A DNA stretch of 64,000 nt, from contig NZ_LQOL01000042.1 of NCBI RefSeq assembly GCF_002101555.1, positions 62,001 to 126,000 on the forward strand, written 5' to 3'. The notes beneath the pieces are model-generated. The model saw only the letters and a list, made by a program, of their open reading frames with translations, did no database searches and was not told the DNA's origin. Source of the stretch: Mycolicibacterium canariasense (GTDB lineage: Bacteria; Actinomycetota; Actinomycetes; Mycobacteriales; Mycobacteriaceae). The position numbers and the translations under genes are program-made. Shown here piece after piece: positions 1 to 9,623 of this stretch; position 1 is the first letter of the stretch; each line of letters starts with the position of its first letter.

Positions 1-1154
1 TGCCTACGCTGCTCACCCGGCTGCTTGCCGCCACCGCTGTTGTTGCCACCGCGATCTTGTACACACATCAGAGAATCGCCGTTCTGACCTTCCTCGAGAC
101 AGCGGCACAGGCTATCGCGCTGCTTGTGTTTGGTCGCGTCATCACGACACGGCTCATCGCTGCGAGCCGCCGACACGGCCTGACACGACACCACACCGTG
201 CTCATCGGCGGCGGCCCGGCTGCCGCCGAACTGGCTCGGACCCTCCGCGAGCACCCCGAGTACGGACTGAAGGTCGAGGGCTATGTCGACGACTGCGACA
301 TCTGCCCGGCCGAGCAATACCTGCCACGACTCGGCCGGCTCGCCGATCTCGACATGGCCGTCGTGACATCCGGCGCGGACACGCTCCTGATCGCCGATGG
401 CGCCTTCGGGGAACGCGCGCTGATGACAGCGGTACGCACCAAAGAATGTCTGACGGCCGAGCTGCTGATCGTTCCGCGGATGCACCACTTCCACACTCAG
501 ACCGGGATGGCGGACCAGATCGGCTCCATCCCGATCATGCGGATCCGCAATCCCAATCTGCAGGGAGCGACGCGGGTGATCAAGCGCATGTTCGACATCA
601 TCGTCTCGTCGGTTGCACTCATCGCGCTGATGCCGGTGCTGGCGGCGGCCGCGATCGCCGTGCGAATCGAAGGCGGACCAGGCGTGATCTTCCGGCAGGT
701 TCGAGTAGGTCGCGGGGGCAGGCACTTCGAACTGCTGAAGTTTCGTTCCTTGCGACCGGCCAATGACATTGAGTCCCAGACGCAATGGAATGTGGCTTCC
801 GACAACCGCGTTGGCCCGGTGGGGCGCTTTCTGCGCAGCACCTCCATCGACGAACTACCACAACTGTGGAACATCTTCCGGGGTGATATGACCATCGTCG
901 GGCCCCGACCCGAGCGCCCGCACTTCGTGAAACAGTTCTCCAGCGAGGTCGACCGGTACGCCCACCGCCATCGGGTACAGGTAGGTCTGACCGGGTTCGC
1001 TCAAGTGAGCGGGCTCAAAGGGAATACCTCGATCCTCGACCGCGCCCGGTACGACAACTTCTACATCGAGAACTGGTCGCTCTGGCTCGACATCAAGATC
1101 ATCATTCGGACGTTCCGCGCGGTGGTCTTGTACCGCGAGCGGCCCGGCCGATAG
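1..1154 (+). CDS. Polyprenyl-phosphate sugar-1-phosphate transferase (exopolysaccharide initiating enzyme), 5'-truncated by window
   Basis: The frame is open from base 3, so the true start lies outside the window; the in-window TTG at 57 is not the start. The N-terminal half has a nucleotide-binding-like segment (LIGGGPAAAELA, then GYVDD) as in the CoA-binding-like domain of WbaP/exopolysaccharide glycosylphosphotransferases. The C-terminal half is a bacterial sugar transferase domain: a membrane entry segment after KRMFDIIVSS, then KFRSL, DELPQLWN and GPRPE motifs. Such enzymes move a sugar-1-phosphate from a nucleotide sugar to undecaprenyl/decaprenyl phosphate at the inner membrane, starting a repeat unit. 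Its neighbours (Wzy, Wzx, glycosyltransferases) support that role. The sugar cannot be predicted. Confidence 0.9.
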   Translation, partial: PTLLTRLLAATAVVATAILYTHQRIAVLTFLETAAQAIALLVFGRVITTRLIAASRRHGLTRHHTVLIGGGPAAAELARTLREHPEYGLKVEGYVDDCDICPAEQYLPRLGRLADLDMAVVTSGADTLLIADGAFGERALMTAVRTKECLTAELLIVPRMHHFHTQTGMADQIGSIPIMRIRNPNLQGATRVIKRMFDIIVSSVALIALMPVLAAAAIAVRIEGGPGVIFRQVRVGRGGRHFELLKFRSLRPANDIESQTQWNVASDNRVGPVGRFLRSTSIDELPQLWNIFRGDMTIVGPRPERPHFVKQFSSEVDRYAHRHRVQVGLTGFAQVSGLKGNTSILDRARYDNFYIENWSLWLDIKIIIRTFRAVVLYRERPGR

Positions 1155-1263
1155 GAGACCACGTCACCGTCTGGCTTCCTGCAGGCGGCACCTCTGGCCT
1201 TGGGGATAGGTGAGCCGCCCCACCATAGGGTGGCCACACCAGCTGTTGAGTAGCCTGACCACC

Positions 1264-2976
1264 ATGCCGAACGCGTCAATCCTGACCCTCCTGCAGGAAC
1301 GCGCCAGCGCGACCCCAGACGCCGCGGCCTTCACTTACACCGACTACGACCTAGACCCTGCCGGTGTCTCAACGACACTGACCTGGGCGGAGGTACACCG
1401 GCGCACGGTCAATGCCGCGCTGGAATTCGAACAGTACGGCGCACCGGGCGACCGGGCGCTGATCATCGCACCGCAAGGACTGGACTACATCGTGGCATTT
1501 CTGGGCGCGATGCAGGCCGGATACATTGCCGTCCCGCTGTCGGTACCGGTCCCCGGCTCGCACGACGAGAGGGTCAGTGCCGTGGTGGCTGACACATCGC
1601 CGGTGGTGGTGCTGACCACCTCCGCCGTCGCGCACGTCGCCACCCGGTACGTGGATGACGGTGCCGCCATGATCGCGGTGGTCTCGGTAGACGCGCTGGA
1701 TCTCGACCGCCCGGCTCCTAGCGGATCAACACCCGCGGCCGGCCCGGAAACGGCCTACCTTCAATACACCTCGGGATCCACCCGGCTACCGGCCGGCGTC
1801 ATGATTAGCCACCGCAACCTCGTGGCGAACTTCGAACAGTTGATGGCGGATTACTTCGTCGAGTACGGGGGCGTGCTGCCACCGGGCGCCGAACTGGTTT
1901 CGTGGCTGCCGTTCTACCATGACATGGGTTTGATGCTGGGGATTGCGGCACCCATCCTGTCCGGACACACAGCCGACCTGATGAGCCCATTGGCGTTCCT
2001 CGCCGACCCGATGCGTTGGCTACAGGCCATGTCCCGACCGGTCTACGCGTGGTCAGCGGCGCCCAACTTCGCATTCGACCTTGCCGCGCGGCGCGCGTCG
2101 GCCGCGGACATGGCAGATCTCGATCTCAGTGGAGTCCTCGGCATCATCAACGGCGCCGAGCGCATCCACCCGCCGACCCTGGTGAAGTTCAACGAACGCT
2201 TCAGCGGCACCGGCTTTCGACCGGAGATGGTGGTGCCCTCCTACGGTTTGGCGGAGGCAACCGTCTTTGTCGCCAGCAGCAATAGTGGCCGCGCCCCCGA
2301 GGCTGTCGAGTTCGACGCCGAGCAGCTGAATCACGGTGTCGCGGTTCGACGCCCAGGCGGCTCCCCGCTCATGAGATACGGGATCCCCACCTCACCGCTG
2401 GTGCGGATCGTCGATGCCGACACGTGCAAGCTCAGCCCAGAAGGCGTCGTCGGCGAAATCTGGACCCACGGGGAAAACGTATCCGCCGGTTACTGGCGCA
2501 AACCCGAACAGACAGGTTCCGCCTTCGGTGCCACGCTCGCAGACGCGCCTGAGGGGATCCCCGCCACCGGCTGGCTGCGCACGGGAGACCAAGGCTTCAT
2601 CTCCGACGGCGACCTGTTCATCGTGGGACGCATCAAGGACATGCTGATCGTACGGGGCCGTAACTACTATCCCGAAGACATCGAGGCCACGGTCCAGCAG
2701 GTCACCCGTGGTCGGGTGGCGGCCATTGCGGTGCCTGATGAACAGACCGAGAAGCTTGTCACCGTGATCGAAATGAAGAAACTCGGCGATGCCGACGATC
2801 TGACAGTGGTGAAAAGCGAAGTAGTCGCCGCGATCTCACGTGCACATGGGCTGCACGTCGCGGACGTCGTCCTGGTGGCACCCGGTTCGATCCCGACCAC
2901 CACGAGCGGCAAGATCCGGCGGTCGGCATGCGTCGAGCAGCACCGACAGGGGCAATTCGTCCGGCTTGATGCCTAA
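1264..2976 (+). CDS. Fatty acyl-AMP ligase (FAAL, FadD family)
   Basis: A 570-residue member of the adenylate-forming superfamily. P-loop-like YTSGSTRLPAG lies near residue 170, GDQGF near 440 and the C-terminal lysine motif TSGKIRR near 550. The overall layout matches mycobacterial FAALs, which make acyl-AMP and load it onto a PKS rather than onto CoA. I chose ATG 1264 because MPNASILTLLQERA is the usual FAAL N terminus; an in-frame GTG at 1210 would add 18 unrelated residues. The stop overlaps the convergent wzy-like stop by 4 bp. It may be FadD23 of the TPP locus 12 kb away (see the remnant at 14815) or may acylate the polysaccharide; context alone cannot decide. Confidence 0.88.
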   Translation: MPNASILTLLQERASATPDAAAFTYTDYDLDPAGVSTTLTWAEVHRRTVNAALEFEQYGAPGDRALIIAPQGLDYIVAFLGAMQAGYIAVPLSVPVPGSHDERVSAVVADTSPVVVLTTSAVAHVATRYVDDGAAMIAVVSVDALDLDRPAPSGSTPAAGPETAYLQYTSGSTRLPAGVMISHRNLVANFEQLMADYFVEYGGVLPPGAELVSWLPFYHDMGLMLGIAAPILSGHTADLMSPLAFLADPMRWLQAMSRPVYAWSAAPNFAFDLAARRASAADMADLDLSGVLGIINGAERIHPPTLVKFNERFSGTGFRPEMVVPSYGLAEATVFVASSNSGRAPEAVEFDAEQLNHGVAVRRPGGSPLMRYGIPTSPLVRIVDADTCKLSPEGVVGEIWTHGENVSAGYWRKPEQTGSAFGATLADAPEGIPATGWLRTGDQGFISDGDLFIVGRIKDMLIVRGRNYYPEDIEATVQQVTRGRVAAIAVPDEQTEKLVTVIEMKKLGDADDLTVVKSEVVAAISRAHGLHVADVVLVAPGSIPTTTSGKIRRSACVEQHRQGQFVRLDA

Positions 2977-4304
2977 GGTCGGGCCTGGACGTGGCTCGGC
3001 AGAGCCGGCTTCGACGCTTCCTCGGTTGCTGTCGCGGGGAACGTCAGCGCGTAGATCGCTCCCATGACCAACATGAGAAGCCCATACAGCGGATCCGATA
3101 AAAGGCCCCAGCCGGTAAACGTGCTGATCAAGAAGGGAACGAAGAAGGCAGTCGCGGCCACGGCTGGTGCCCGGCCACTGCCGCCCTCTTTGCGCAACCG
3201 GAATCCGCGAGCGAAAGTCCAGAGCACCGGCAGCCATAGGGCGATTGCGCCGACAATCCCCAGCTCTGCTGCCGAAATCAGGAACGCATTGTGCACGGGC
3301 ACGCCGGAGGCAGTGAGCGCGTCGGACAGCCCGATGACACTGACGTAGCTGTTGGGTCCGACCCCGACCCAGGGATGCTCCATGACAGCTTGCAAGCCGA
3401 TCTCTTGCAGGATGCCGCGGCCGCCGCCGGTCGGGTCTTCCGAGAATCTCTTCTGAAGCACCGGGTAGCTCGCGACCAGACCTAAGACGGCGATGCCCAC
3501 CGCACCGAATCTTCGCCCTCGGGGTGCTCTCTGTCCGAAGGCGAAGAGCGCCCAGCCCAGGAGCAAGGCAATCGCACCCAGAATCTGTGCCCGACTGCCC
3601 GCAGCAATACAGATGCCCATAACGAGTGTGAAAAGCAGCGCGGTCCGGCCGCTTCGCCACGACGCCATGCTGTCGCGAAGCCCGAGGATGAGGACGAAGA
3701 TTATCAACGTGGCGTTGGCGAGTTGTCCTGGATGATTGAGAAGTCCGTTGTATCGCCCCTCGAGCAACGCAAGCTCCTGCGCGCTCATCGGATTGATGTC
3801 GAAGCCGAGCGCTTGGCCGACAACCACCAGCGCCTGGATCGCAAGCAAGCCCGTCAGATACATCGCAGCACGCTCGCGCACGCGCGGGTCAGCGCGGATG
3901 GCGTACGCGCAGGATGCGCCCACCAACCATGCACCGAATCCCACGCCCAAATGCGCCAGGCCGGCATCGTGCTCATCAGACCGGCCCCAGGAAAGCCAGG
4001 TGCCGACCAACAGCCAGATCGCAGCCGGGGCAAGCAGCACGCCCCCCGGAGCCCGCAGTCTTCCGGCGACATTGATCAGCAAGGCGGTGGCAACCGCGAC
4101 CATCACCGACGTCACACCGACGGACGACGACGCGATGTCGACATGCTTGTACACGTCACCCAGGTACACGATGTAGGCCGGTGCGAGGTAGCACGTTGCA
4201 GCGATGAAGACCAGGGTCATCGCCGAACTCTCCTCGGAAGTTCGCTGTAAGCCACGCACGATCAAGAGCGCGAACACCACCGCTAGTACATAGACGACGG
4301 TCAT
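2973..4304 (-). CDS. O-antigen polymerase/ligase-like membrane protein (Wzy_C family)
   Basis: A 443-residue polytopic protein with roughly ten or more hydrophobic segments. It carries the loop signature of the Wzy/WaaL family: RYNGLLNHPGQLAN in the middle and GVGPNSY followed by VHNAFL near residue 330. Such proteins polymerise or transfer lipid-linked oligosaccharide on the outer face of the inner membrane. The presence of Wzx, an initiating transferase and glycosyltransferases makes polymerisation of an exopolysaccharide the likely job. It is the last gene of a minus-strand run (pyruvyl transferase, GT4, GT2, this). Its stop TAG at 2975-2973 overlaps the FAAL stop. Ligase and polymerase cannot be separated by sequence. 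Confidence 0.82.
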   Translation of the reverse strand: MTVVYVLAVVFALLIVRGLQRTSEESSAMTLVFIAATCYLAPAYIVYLGDVYKHVDIASSSVGVTSVMVAVATALLINVAGRLRAPGGVLLAPAAIWLLVGTWLSWGRSDEHDAGLAHLGVGFGAWLVGASCAYAIRADPRVRERAAMYLTGLLAIQALVVVGQALGFDINPMSAQELALLEGRYNGLLNHPGQLANATLIIFVLILGLRDSMASWRSGRTALLFTLVMGICIAAGSRAQILGAIALLLGWALFAFGQRAPRGRRFGAVGIAVLGLVASYPVLQKRFSEDPTGGGRGILQEIGLQAVMEHPWVGVGPNSYVSVIGLSDALTASGVPVHNAFLISAAELGIVGAIALWLPVLWTFARGFRLRKEGGSGRAPAVAATAFFVPFLISTFTGWGLLSDPLYGLLMLVMGAIYALTFPATATEEASKPALPSHVQARP

Positions 4305-4360
4305 GACATCACGCGCCTTGGTCCTTCGAGTGCAGCACCCGCCACCTTCTATCCATCACT

Positions 4361-5206
4361 TCACGAGGTGAGTAGACGCGCGATCCGCGCCGCGCTTCTG
4401 GACTTGTGCTTTGCGCAATATGTCGCGAATCCTTCCCAGTAGATCTTGGACTTGCCGACGCCGCGCGTCGAAGTGCTTTCATAGTGCAGGGCCTCGACGT
4501 CGCGTAGAACGAGATTGCGAAAACCTCTAGCCCGTACGCGATGTGCCAGATCGACATCCTCGTAGTACAGAAAGTAGTCCTCATCGAATCCCCCAACCGC
4601 GGTGAACAATTCGGACCGGATCGCAAAACAGAACCCCGAGACCCAATCGACCTCGAGTTCGACTCCTTCCACCAGGCTGTCCGCTAGCGTGTTCCGCCGT
4701 CCCAGGATCCTGCCACCGCCGGCGATGATCTTGTTTCGCAGTCCAACCGGCAATAGATCATCCAATCGTGTCGCGGCGGCAACTTCTTTCAGCACTGACG
4801 GCCACGGACCGCCGGCAAATCCCACGCGCCCATCGGGATACCGCATTCTCGGCGCTACCATACCCGCATCGTCCGCGCCGACCCGAGTAATGAGCCGGTC
4901 CACCACATCGGGTGTGACAACGCAATCCGGATTGACAACGATGAGGCTGACGTCATCATCTGCAAGCACTGCGAGTGCCCCTGCGACTGCGCGATTGACT
5001 CCGCCGCCGAATCCGTGGTTCGTACCGTCCGACAGGACGGTGACCCTGCCGCCGCCGACCTTCTCGATCTCCGCCCGCGTTGCCGCGTCCGGTGAGTTGT
5101 CCCAGACGAATACTCGCAGACCAGGAACTGTGAGCAAAGCGGCCAAGCACTCGCCGATCACAGCCTCAGAGCGGTAACCCACCACGATCGCCACCGGAAC
5201 ACTCAT
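4361..5206 (-). CDS. Glycosyltransferase family 2 (rhamnosyl/galactofuranosyl-type)
   Basis: 281 residues from ATG 5206, where VAIVVGYRSE is the expected GT-A beta strand start; an upstream in-frame codon at 5254 would add 16 unrelated residues. It has the DNS nucleotide-binding site, an NPDC segment (variant of the DxD-containing loop), GGGVNRA, and the acceptor-side motif GGFDEDYFLYYEDVDL typical of GT2 rhamnosyltransferase-like enzymes. It acts in the cytosol, adding a sugar to the growing lipid-linked unit. The gap to the downstream wzy-like gene is 56 bp. The 259 bp separating it from the upstream GT4 are AT-richer and could hold a separate promoter. Confidence 0.88.
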   Translation of the reverse strand: MSVPVAIVVGYRSEAVIGECLAALLTVPGLRVFVWDNSPDAATRAEIEKVGGGRVTVLSDGTNHGFGGGVNRAVAGALAVLADDDVSLIVVNPDCVVTPDVVDRLITRVGADDAGMVAPRMRYPDGRVGFAGGPWPSVLKEVAAATRLDDLLPVGLRNKIIAGGGRILGRRNTLADSLVEGVELEVDWVSGFCFAIRSELFTAVGGFDEDYFLYYEDVDLAHRVRARGFRNLVLRDVEALHYESTSTRGVGKSKIYWEGFATYCAKHKSRSAARIARLLTS

Positions 5207-5465
5207 CGCCGTGCGAAGCCATATGTCGTAGGTGGACCGGCGGCCGCCCGGCAAATCCGCATACGTACACGGACGAGTCCAACAGTCCCAAATGCCAAAT
5301 TTGTCAAGATTCCCTTCGCTCCAACCGCATTCGGACCAGATATTCTGAATCCCGGTTCACTCGAAGGACAGGGAAATGGAGCGCCGATACGACGCCGCGA
5401 GGCCACGGTTCCGCGATCGAATGCCGTTCCAACCCACTGCGTGAGCGGCCGAGATTGCGCCCCGC

Positions 5466-6665
5466 TCATGCCTTTCCCTCATCGCAATATCGACTCGTCG
5501 CCTGCTTGACAGTCAGTTCGCCGAAGACCCTGGCGTATTCCTGAGCGTATGAGTTCCACGAATGGTTTCGCACGACGAAGTTTCGACCCGCCGCTCCGAC
5601 CGCGCGCGCCAACGACGGATCGGAGAGTATCTGCGTCACCGCAGCCGCCATCTGCTCGGGTTCATCCGCAACAAGCGCCTCTTTGCCCCAGTCAAGGCCC
5701 ACCAGGCCGCGCGCTGCGCGGGAATTCAGCACGGTCGGCGCACCCGCGGCGAACGAATGCAACGTTTTGAGTAAGACGCCGGCCTCGACCATCGAGGGTG
5801 CGAGCACCACGTCGGCGCGCCCGAACTCGCCCAGGTAGTCGTCCGTCGACCCGACGACGTCGACACCGGGAAGACACCCGAGCTCTCGCACCGTGTTCCT
5901 CGGCCGCGCACCAACGATCCGCAGGACGGCGTCGGGATGCGCCCGACGAATGTGCGGTAGCACCTCACGTGCGAGATACTCTGCGGCAAGAGCGTTTGCG
6001 GGACGCCACATGGCGCCCGCGAACAACACAACGGGCGTTTGTCGTTCCACCCGCGACCAGGCCGGCGCATCCACCGACACTCCGATCCTTGCCGAGGAAC
6101 AGGACTTGGCCGCGTGAGACACGTCCTGTCGATCGCTGTCAGAGAGGGTGAAAACATGCGCTGCCCGGCGCACGGCCGCCCGCTCCCAGAAGCCGTACCG
6201 TGTCAACTCCACACGGTTGAAAGCGCCGCGAGGGGTGTACCAAGGTGCCCGGATCGACTGCGCGTAGGCGCGTGTCGCCAGATCGTGCATTGTGATGGTC
6301 ACAGGAATATCTCGAATGGCGAGCGCAGCCTCGGCAGGCTGGATGTACTCGATATGAACGACATCGGGCTCGATCTGTTCCACGATGCGCAGCACTTCAC
6401 GGGTAGAACGTCTACTCCAGGATTCGCGGAAGTGATAGGGGTAGAGCCCGGCCGCAGTGGCCGTGCTCCTGCACACTGGGGACGCAGCGTGATAAGTCAC
6501 CCCGGTGACGACAGAGCACTGGGTTGCCGCGCTGTCGATGGGCGCGTAAACGTGTAAGTCGACAAGCTTGCCGAGTTCACGGACCATCGGGGCCATGTAA
6601 TCGGCTGCAGCGTGGTCGTGATCCACGAGCGGGGAGAACGGCGAAAGAAGGAGAACCTTGGTCAC
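5466..6665 (-). CDS. Glycosyltransferase family 4 (GT-B fold)
   Basis: 399 residues from GTG 6665; another GTG at 6686 is possible. The start at 6665 places TKVLLLSPFSP at the N terminus, as in GT4 enzymes, with a GGGCGGG stretch upstream as a weak ribosome site. The N-terminal domain has HIEY (acceptor side). The C-terminal Rossmann domain has VVLFAGAMWRPAN, a VGARP turn, DVVLAPS and EAGVLLKTLHSFAAGAP, corresponding to the glycine-rich and EX7E-type donor-binding region. It is a retaining cytosolic glycosyltransferase of repeat-unit assembly. The donor sugar is not predictable. It lies between the pyruvyl transferase (upstream) and GT2 (downstream) on the same strand. Confidence 0.88.
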   Translation of the reverse strand: MTKVLLLSPFSPLVDHDHAAADYMAPMVRELGKLVDLHVYAPIDSAATQCSVVTGVTYHAASPVCRSTATAAGLYPYHFRESWSRRSTREVLRIVEQIEPDVVHIEYIQPAEAALAIRDIPVTITMHDLATRAYAQSIRAPWYTPRGAFNRVELTRYGFWERAAVRRAAHVFTLSDSDRQDVSHAAKSCSSARIGVSVDAPAWSRVERQTPVVLFAGAMWRPANALAAEYLAREVLPHIRRAHPDAVLRIVGARPRNTVRELGCLPGVDVVGSTDDYLGEFGRADVVLAPSMVEAGVLLKTLHSFAAGAPTVLNSRAARGLVGLDWGKEALVADEPEQMAAAVTQILSDPSLARAVGAAGRNFVVRNHSWNSYAQEYARVFGELTVKQATSRYCDEGKA

Positions 6666-6726
6666 GGTCGGCCCGCCCGTGAACACCGGCGACGGAAGAC
6701 GCCGCGTGATTGCGCACTAACCACAC

Positions 6727-7617
6727 TCATCTGACCCCCGACAGCAGACAGGCCGACCGCTCAAGACCCGATCTGAGCGCGGCAGCCGCCCGCTGCCTCG
6801 CCTCTGAATCCTGCTCGATCTGGTCCAGCAGCACCTTTGGCGCAGAGGCGATCTGGCGGGTACCGACCCAACTTGGATCCGACCGCACACTTGCGAAGTA
6901 GTCCGCATACTTGAATTCTGGCTCACCAGAGAGCGCGGTCCCCTCGAATCGGAGCAGCGCGGCCGGCACGCCGAGGGCGTCGGCCACGATCAAGCCGTGC
7001 AGGCTCGACGAATAGACGATCCCGGCCTCGGCTATGCCACGCACCACCCTGATCGGGTGCTCACTCGGGACGATCACCCGGCATCCGTCTGACGCCAGTG
7101 CCTTCAAGTCCGCCCGCGACTGCGGATTCGCCCACACACGATAGTGCGGGACGATCACCGGATGGGTTCCGCGCCGCAGCGCGAGCCCCTCGACCAACGC
7201 AGGCGCGAGCAGACCGGGGTCACCGAGAGTGGTACTTTCCGGAAGACCGAGTGCATCCCGCGTCTTGGGCCCACGGACCGCGACAAAGCTCGCGACCGAC
7301 CCCAGCACGGCATCGCGTATTTCGGGTGTAGGGCTCGTGCGTAGCCCCGACCCCCACACCACCGAGCTTGTCCGCTTGCGCGCCCACATGTACAGGTCAA
7401 GGACAGATCCGATACCGGTGAGCTCGGCGGAGTCCAGGGGAGCCCAGGTGACGTCGTAGCCTAACGATCGAAAGATCAATGGTGACATCTCATCACCAAA
7501 GTTCGACAGAAGCCTTCCTCCGCGAGCGTGGAGACGGGCCCACGTCGAGGCGTGGGACCGCAACTCCACCCACGCGGCACGCACATCTCTTCGGGGAGAC
7601 CACCAGAACAGTTTCAC
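6727..7617 (-). CDS. Polysaccharide pyruvyl transferase family protein
   Basis: 296 residues starting at GTG 7617. It shows the GT-B-like pyruvyl transferase pattern: LLSNFGDEMSPLIF near the N terminus (the N-x-G-D region), VWGSG, a central VRGPKTRDALG, TTLGDPGLLAP and the C-terminal SSSLHGLIVADALGVPA, which is the family's most diagnostic stretch. Members such as CsaB or WcaK transfer pyruvate from phosphoenolpyruvate to form ketals on exported polysaccharides, adding negative charge. It is first in the minus-strand block 7617-2973, so the 850-bp upstream gap should contain its promoter. Confidence 0.87.
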   Translation of the reverse strand: MKLFWWSPRRDVRAAWVELRSHASTWARLHARGGRLLSNFGDEMSPLIFRSLGYDVTWAPLDSAELTGIGSVLDLYMWARKRTSSVVWGSGLRTSPTPEIRDAVLGSVASFVAVRGPKTRDALGLPESTTLGDPGLLAPALVEGLALRRGTHPVIVPHYRVWANPQSRADLKALASDGCRVIVPSEHPIRVVRGIAEAGIVYSSSLHGLIVADALGVPAALLRFEGTALSGEPEFKYADYFASVRSDPSWVGTRQIASAPKVLLDQIEQDSEARQRAAAALRSGLERSACLLSGVR

Positions 7618-7641
7618 GCGGGATCGCCCTGCTCAACACCG

Positions 7642-7658
7642 TTGAACGGTCGGTTCAA
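7642..7658. promoter_or_regulatory. Inverted repeat upstream of pyruvyl transferase (possible operator)
   Basis: TTGAAC and GTTCAA form a perfect 6-bp inverted repeat around GGTCG. It ends 25 bp upstream of the GTG of the pyruvyl transferase gene, where a repressor site or a small mRNA hairpin could act. This is position and symmetry only; no regulator is linked to it. Confidence 0.35.
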
Positions 7659-7897
7659 GGGCGTAGTTCCTGCCGCACACCGGCAAGCGCGCCTCCCGTA
7701 CCGAACCTCGTAGACGTTCACCCAACTGTGAACAGGCGCAGTCACATACACCCCGTGCACCCGCCAGGCACGACTCGAGGAACTGCGCAACAACCGATAC
7801 TGCAGAAGCCGAGACGTTCAGCGTTTCGCCTGGCCAGGTTCCGTATGGAGAAAACCTTCAATGATCCTCCTGGATCGGATGCGCGACGCTCACCGCG

Positions 7898-7914
7898 GCA
7901 AGCGAAGCGACGGG
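7898..7914 (+). repeat. Dispersed 17-bp repeat, single copy
   Basis: GCAAGCGAAGCGACGGG, one mismatch from the unit GCGAGCGAAGCGACGGG found three times at 39885-39962 and, inverted, twice at 54381-54440. It lies in a non-coding gap. Confidence 0.6.
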
Positions 7915-8463
7915 GAATGATTGACCATCGATTCGACCTTCATCCGCATCTGCGACCCGTCTCATTCGACAATATTTCCGCGTGGTTACTGCGTTTACAC
8001 CAACTGTCCTGTCGGCAACGCATGGAAAGGCCGACAAGACCCCTCCGGTAAGCGACTCGACGGTGCCATGTATCGCGGTAGTTCCGAGGTGGAGAGTAGC
8101 CCGGTTTCGACGGGTGCGAAAGTTGTGGCGCCCGCTCACCGTCCTGGTCGACATCTAGGCGGACGAGTTCCACCCGAACACACACAACGGATTTCACCGA
8201 TCCCAGCACATGTTGGAGCCGAGTGCACCCGTTTCCCATTCTGGGGAATTCATCCGCAGCGCAGATCGTAGCTATTCTTCCAAGGGCTTCCCGCTGATGC
8301 CGATCAGGATGATCACTCTCAAGCAATTCGCGATCGACCCGAATAGCCAATAAGGTAATGCGCAGTAGCCGTTGTTCTCTCATCGATATGACGTCACGCC
8401 TTCACTACCAACTGCCCGCGATGTGCCATGCGGGCTGCGCGACCGGATGAAAGGGTCCGAGAA

Positions 8464-9594
8464 TTGGCGAAGGTACTCCTGATCTCGTTTTCGACGTTGC
8501 CCACGATGCAGAAGTACCTATACACCGCGAGCGCCGAGCTCGCTTTCCTCGGTCATGACGTGTGGACCGTCGGCTCTACCAACGTGCGAAGCGGGGACGC
8601 CTTGGGGCCACGCAACGTCACGGTGGACACGCCACCGACACCACGGCCGTCCGTCAGTTCCTTCTGGTCATCCAAGAAGTCCCTCGACACCGTGCGTGCG
8701 CTGATTCAACGGGTGCGGCCCGACGTCATCCACTTCGTGAACAAACACGTTTGGAACTACCTACTGTTGCGACAAGTGCGACGCAAGGGCATCCAGACCA
8801 AATGGGTGCACACGTTCCACGATCCGATCGGGCACGAGGGAGACTCGGTCCGGCAAGGCGTGGTGGCGTACCACAAGGTCATACAGCGTCACCTCGATGC
8901 AATCGTCGTCCATTCCGAGACCGCACGGTCCCAGACCCTTCGGGCGTTACGGCCCCACTGCCTCATCGCCCTTTCCCCTCTGGGTCTCAAGCGATGGAAA
9001 GACTACGAGGCCGCCGATGCCCGCGCTTCGAAGCGTGCCTTGGCGTTCGGCCGACTGAACTTCTACAAGGGCTGCGCGATGTATCCCAAGATCTTCGACG
9101 AGATCCATCGGCTCGATCCGACGATCGAGATCACGGTCGCCGGCCAACCATCCAAGGATGTGCCGAAAGAACTCATCGCTCAGATCGCCGCATGCCCCAA
9201 TGTCCGCCTCGACGCCCATTTCATCGAGGAGGACGCCGTGGAGCGATATTTTCGTGAGTCCTCGATTGTGCTCACGCCGTACACATCGATGACTCAGTCC
9301 GGCGTGATCCTTGACGCCTACTCACACTCACGTCCGGTCCTTGCCTTTCACATCGAAGAGATGCGTGAGTTCTTGCCACACGGGGCGTACACGGTAGAGC
9401 CTTTCGACACACAGGAATATGCTCGGACCCTCGTCGGTCTGCTGAACGACCCGGATTCATGCGCCCGCGCCGGACGAGACTCCTGGGAGTTCGGAAGAAG
9501 ACAGTTCTCACCATCGTCGATGGCGGCCGGATTTGCCTCGGTGTACGACTCCCTCATCAGCGGGTCGACCGGTATTCCCGCGCGGGCCGACTAG
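8464..9594 (+). CDS. Glycosyltransferase family 4 (GT-B fold)
   Basis: 376 residues if started at TTG 8464, which puts AKVLLISFSTLP at the N terminus and has GAAAGGG about 6 bases upstream. ATG 8428 in the same frame would add 12 residues and is the alternative. The N-terminal domain has DVIHFVNKH and HTFHDP. The C-terminal domain has LAFGRLNFYKG (start of the donor domain), ITVAGQP, and SSIVLTPYTSMTQSGVILDAYSHSRPVLA, matching the EX7E donor region with Q in place of the first E. It is the only plus-strand gene between the two minus-strand polysaccharide blocks, and it converges on the flippase gene with a 29-bp gap. Confidence 0.87.
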   Translation: MAKVLLISFSTLPTMQKYLYTASAELAFLGHDVWTVGSTNVRSGDALGPRNVTVDTPPTPRPSVSSFWSSKKSLDTVRALIQRVRPDVIHFVNKHVWNYLLLRQVRRKGIQTKWVHTFHDPIGHEGDSVRQGVVAYHKVIQRHLDAIVVHSETARSQTLRALRPHCLIALSPLGLKRWKDYEAADARASKRALAFGRLNFYKGCAMYPKIFDEIHRLDPTIEITVAGQPSKDVPKELIAQIAACPNVRLDAHFIEEDAVERYFRESSIVLTPYTSMTQSGVILDAYSHSRPVLAFHIEEMREFLPHGAYTVEPFDTQEYARTLVGLLNDPDSCARAGRDSWEFGRRQFSPSSMAAGFASVYDSLISGSTGIPARAD

Positions 9595-9623
9595 CAGCTT
9601 GGACTCTGTGGTTAAACCGGGTA

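Larger units (their letters stand above)
7618..8463. other. Non-coding gap between divergent polysaccharide genes
   Basis: No convincing gene lies in these 846 bases. The open frames in it are short, lack family signatures and overlap on both strands. The composition is visibly AT-richer than the rest of the window. It separates divergent gene blocks, so promoters for both should lie here. It contains an inverted repeat at 7642-7658 and one copy of a dispersed 17-bp repeat at 7898-7914. Confidence 0.6.
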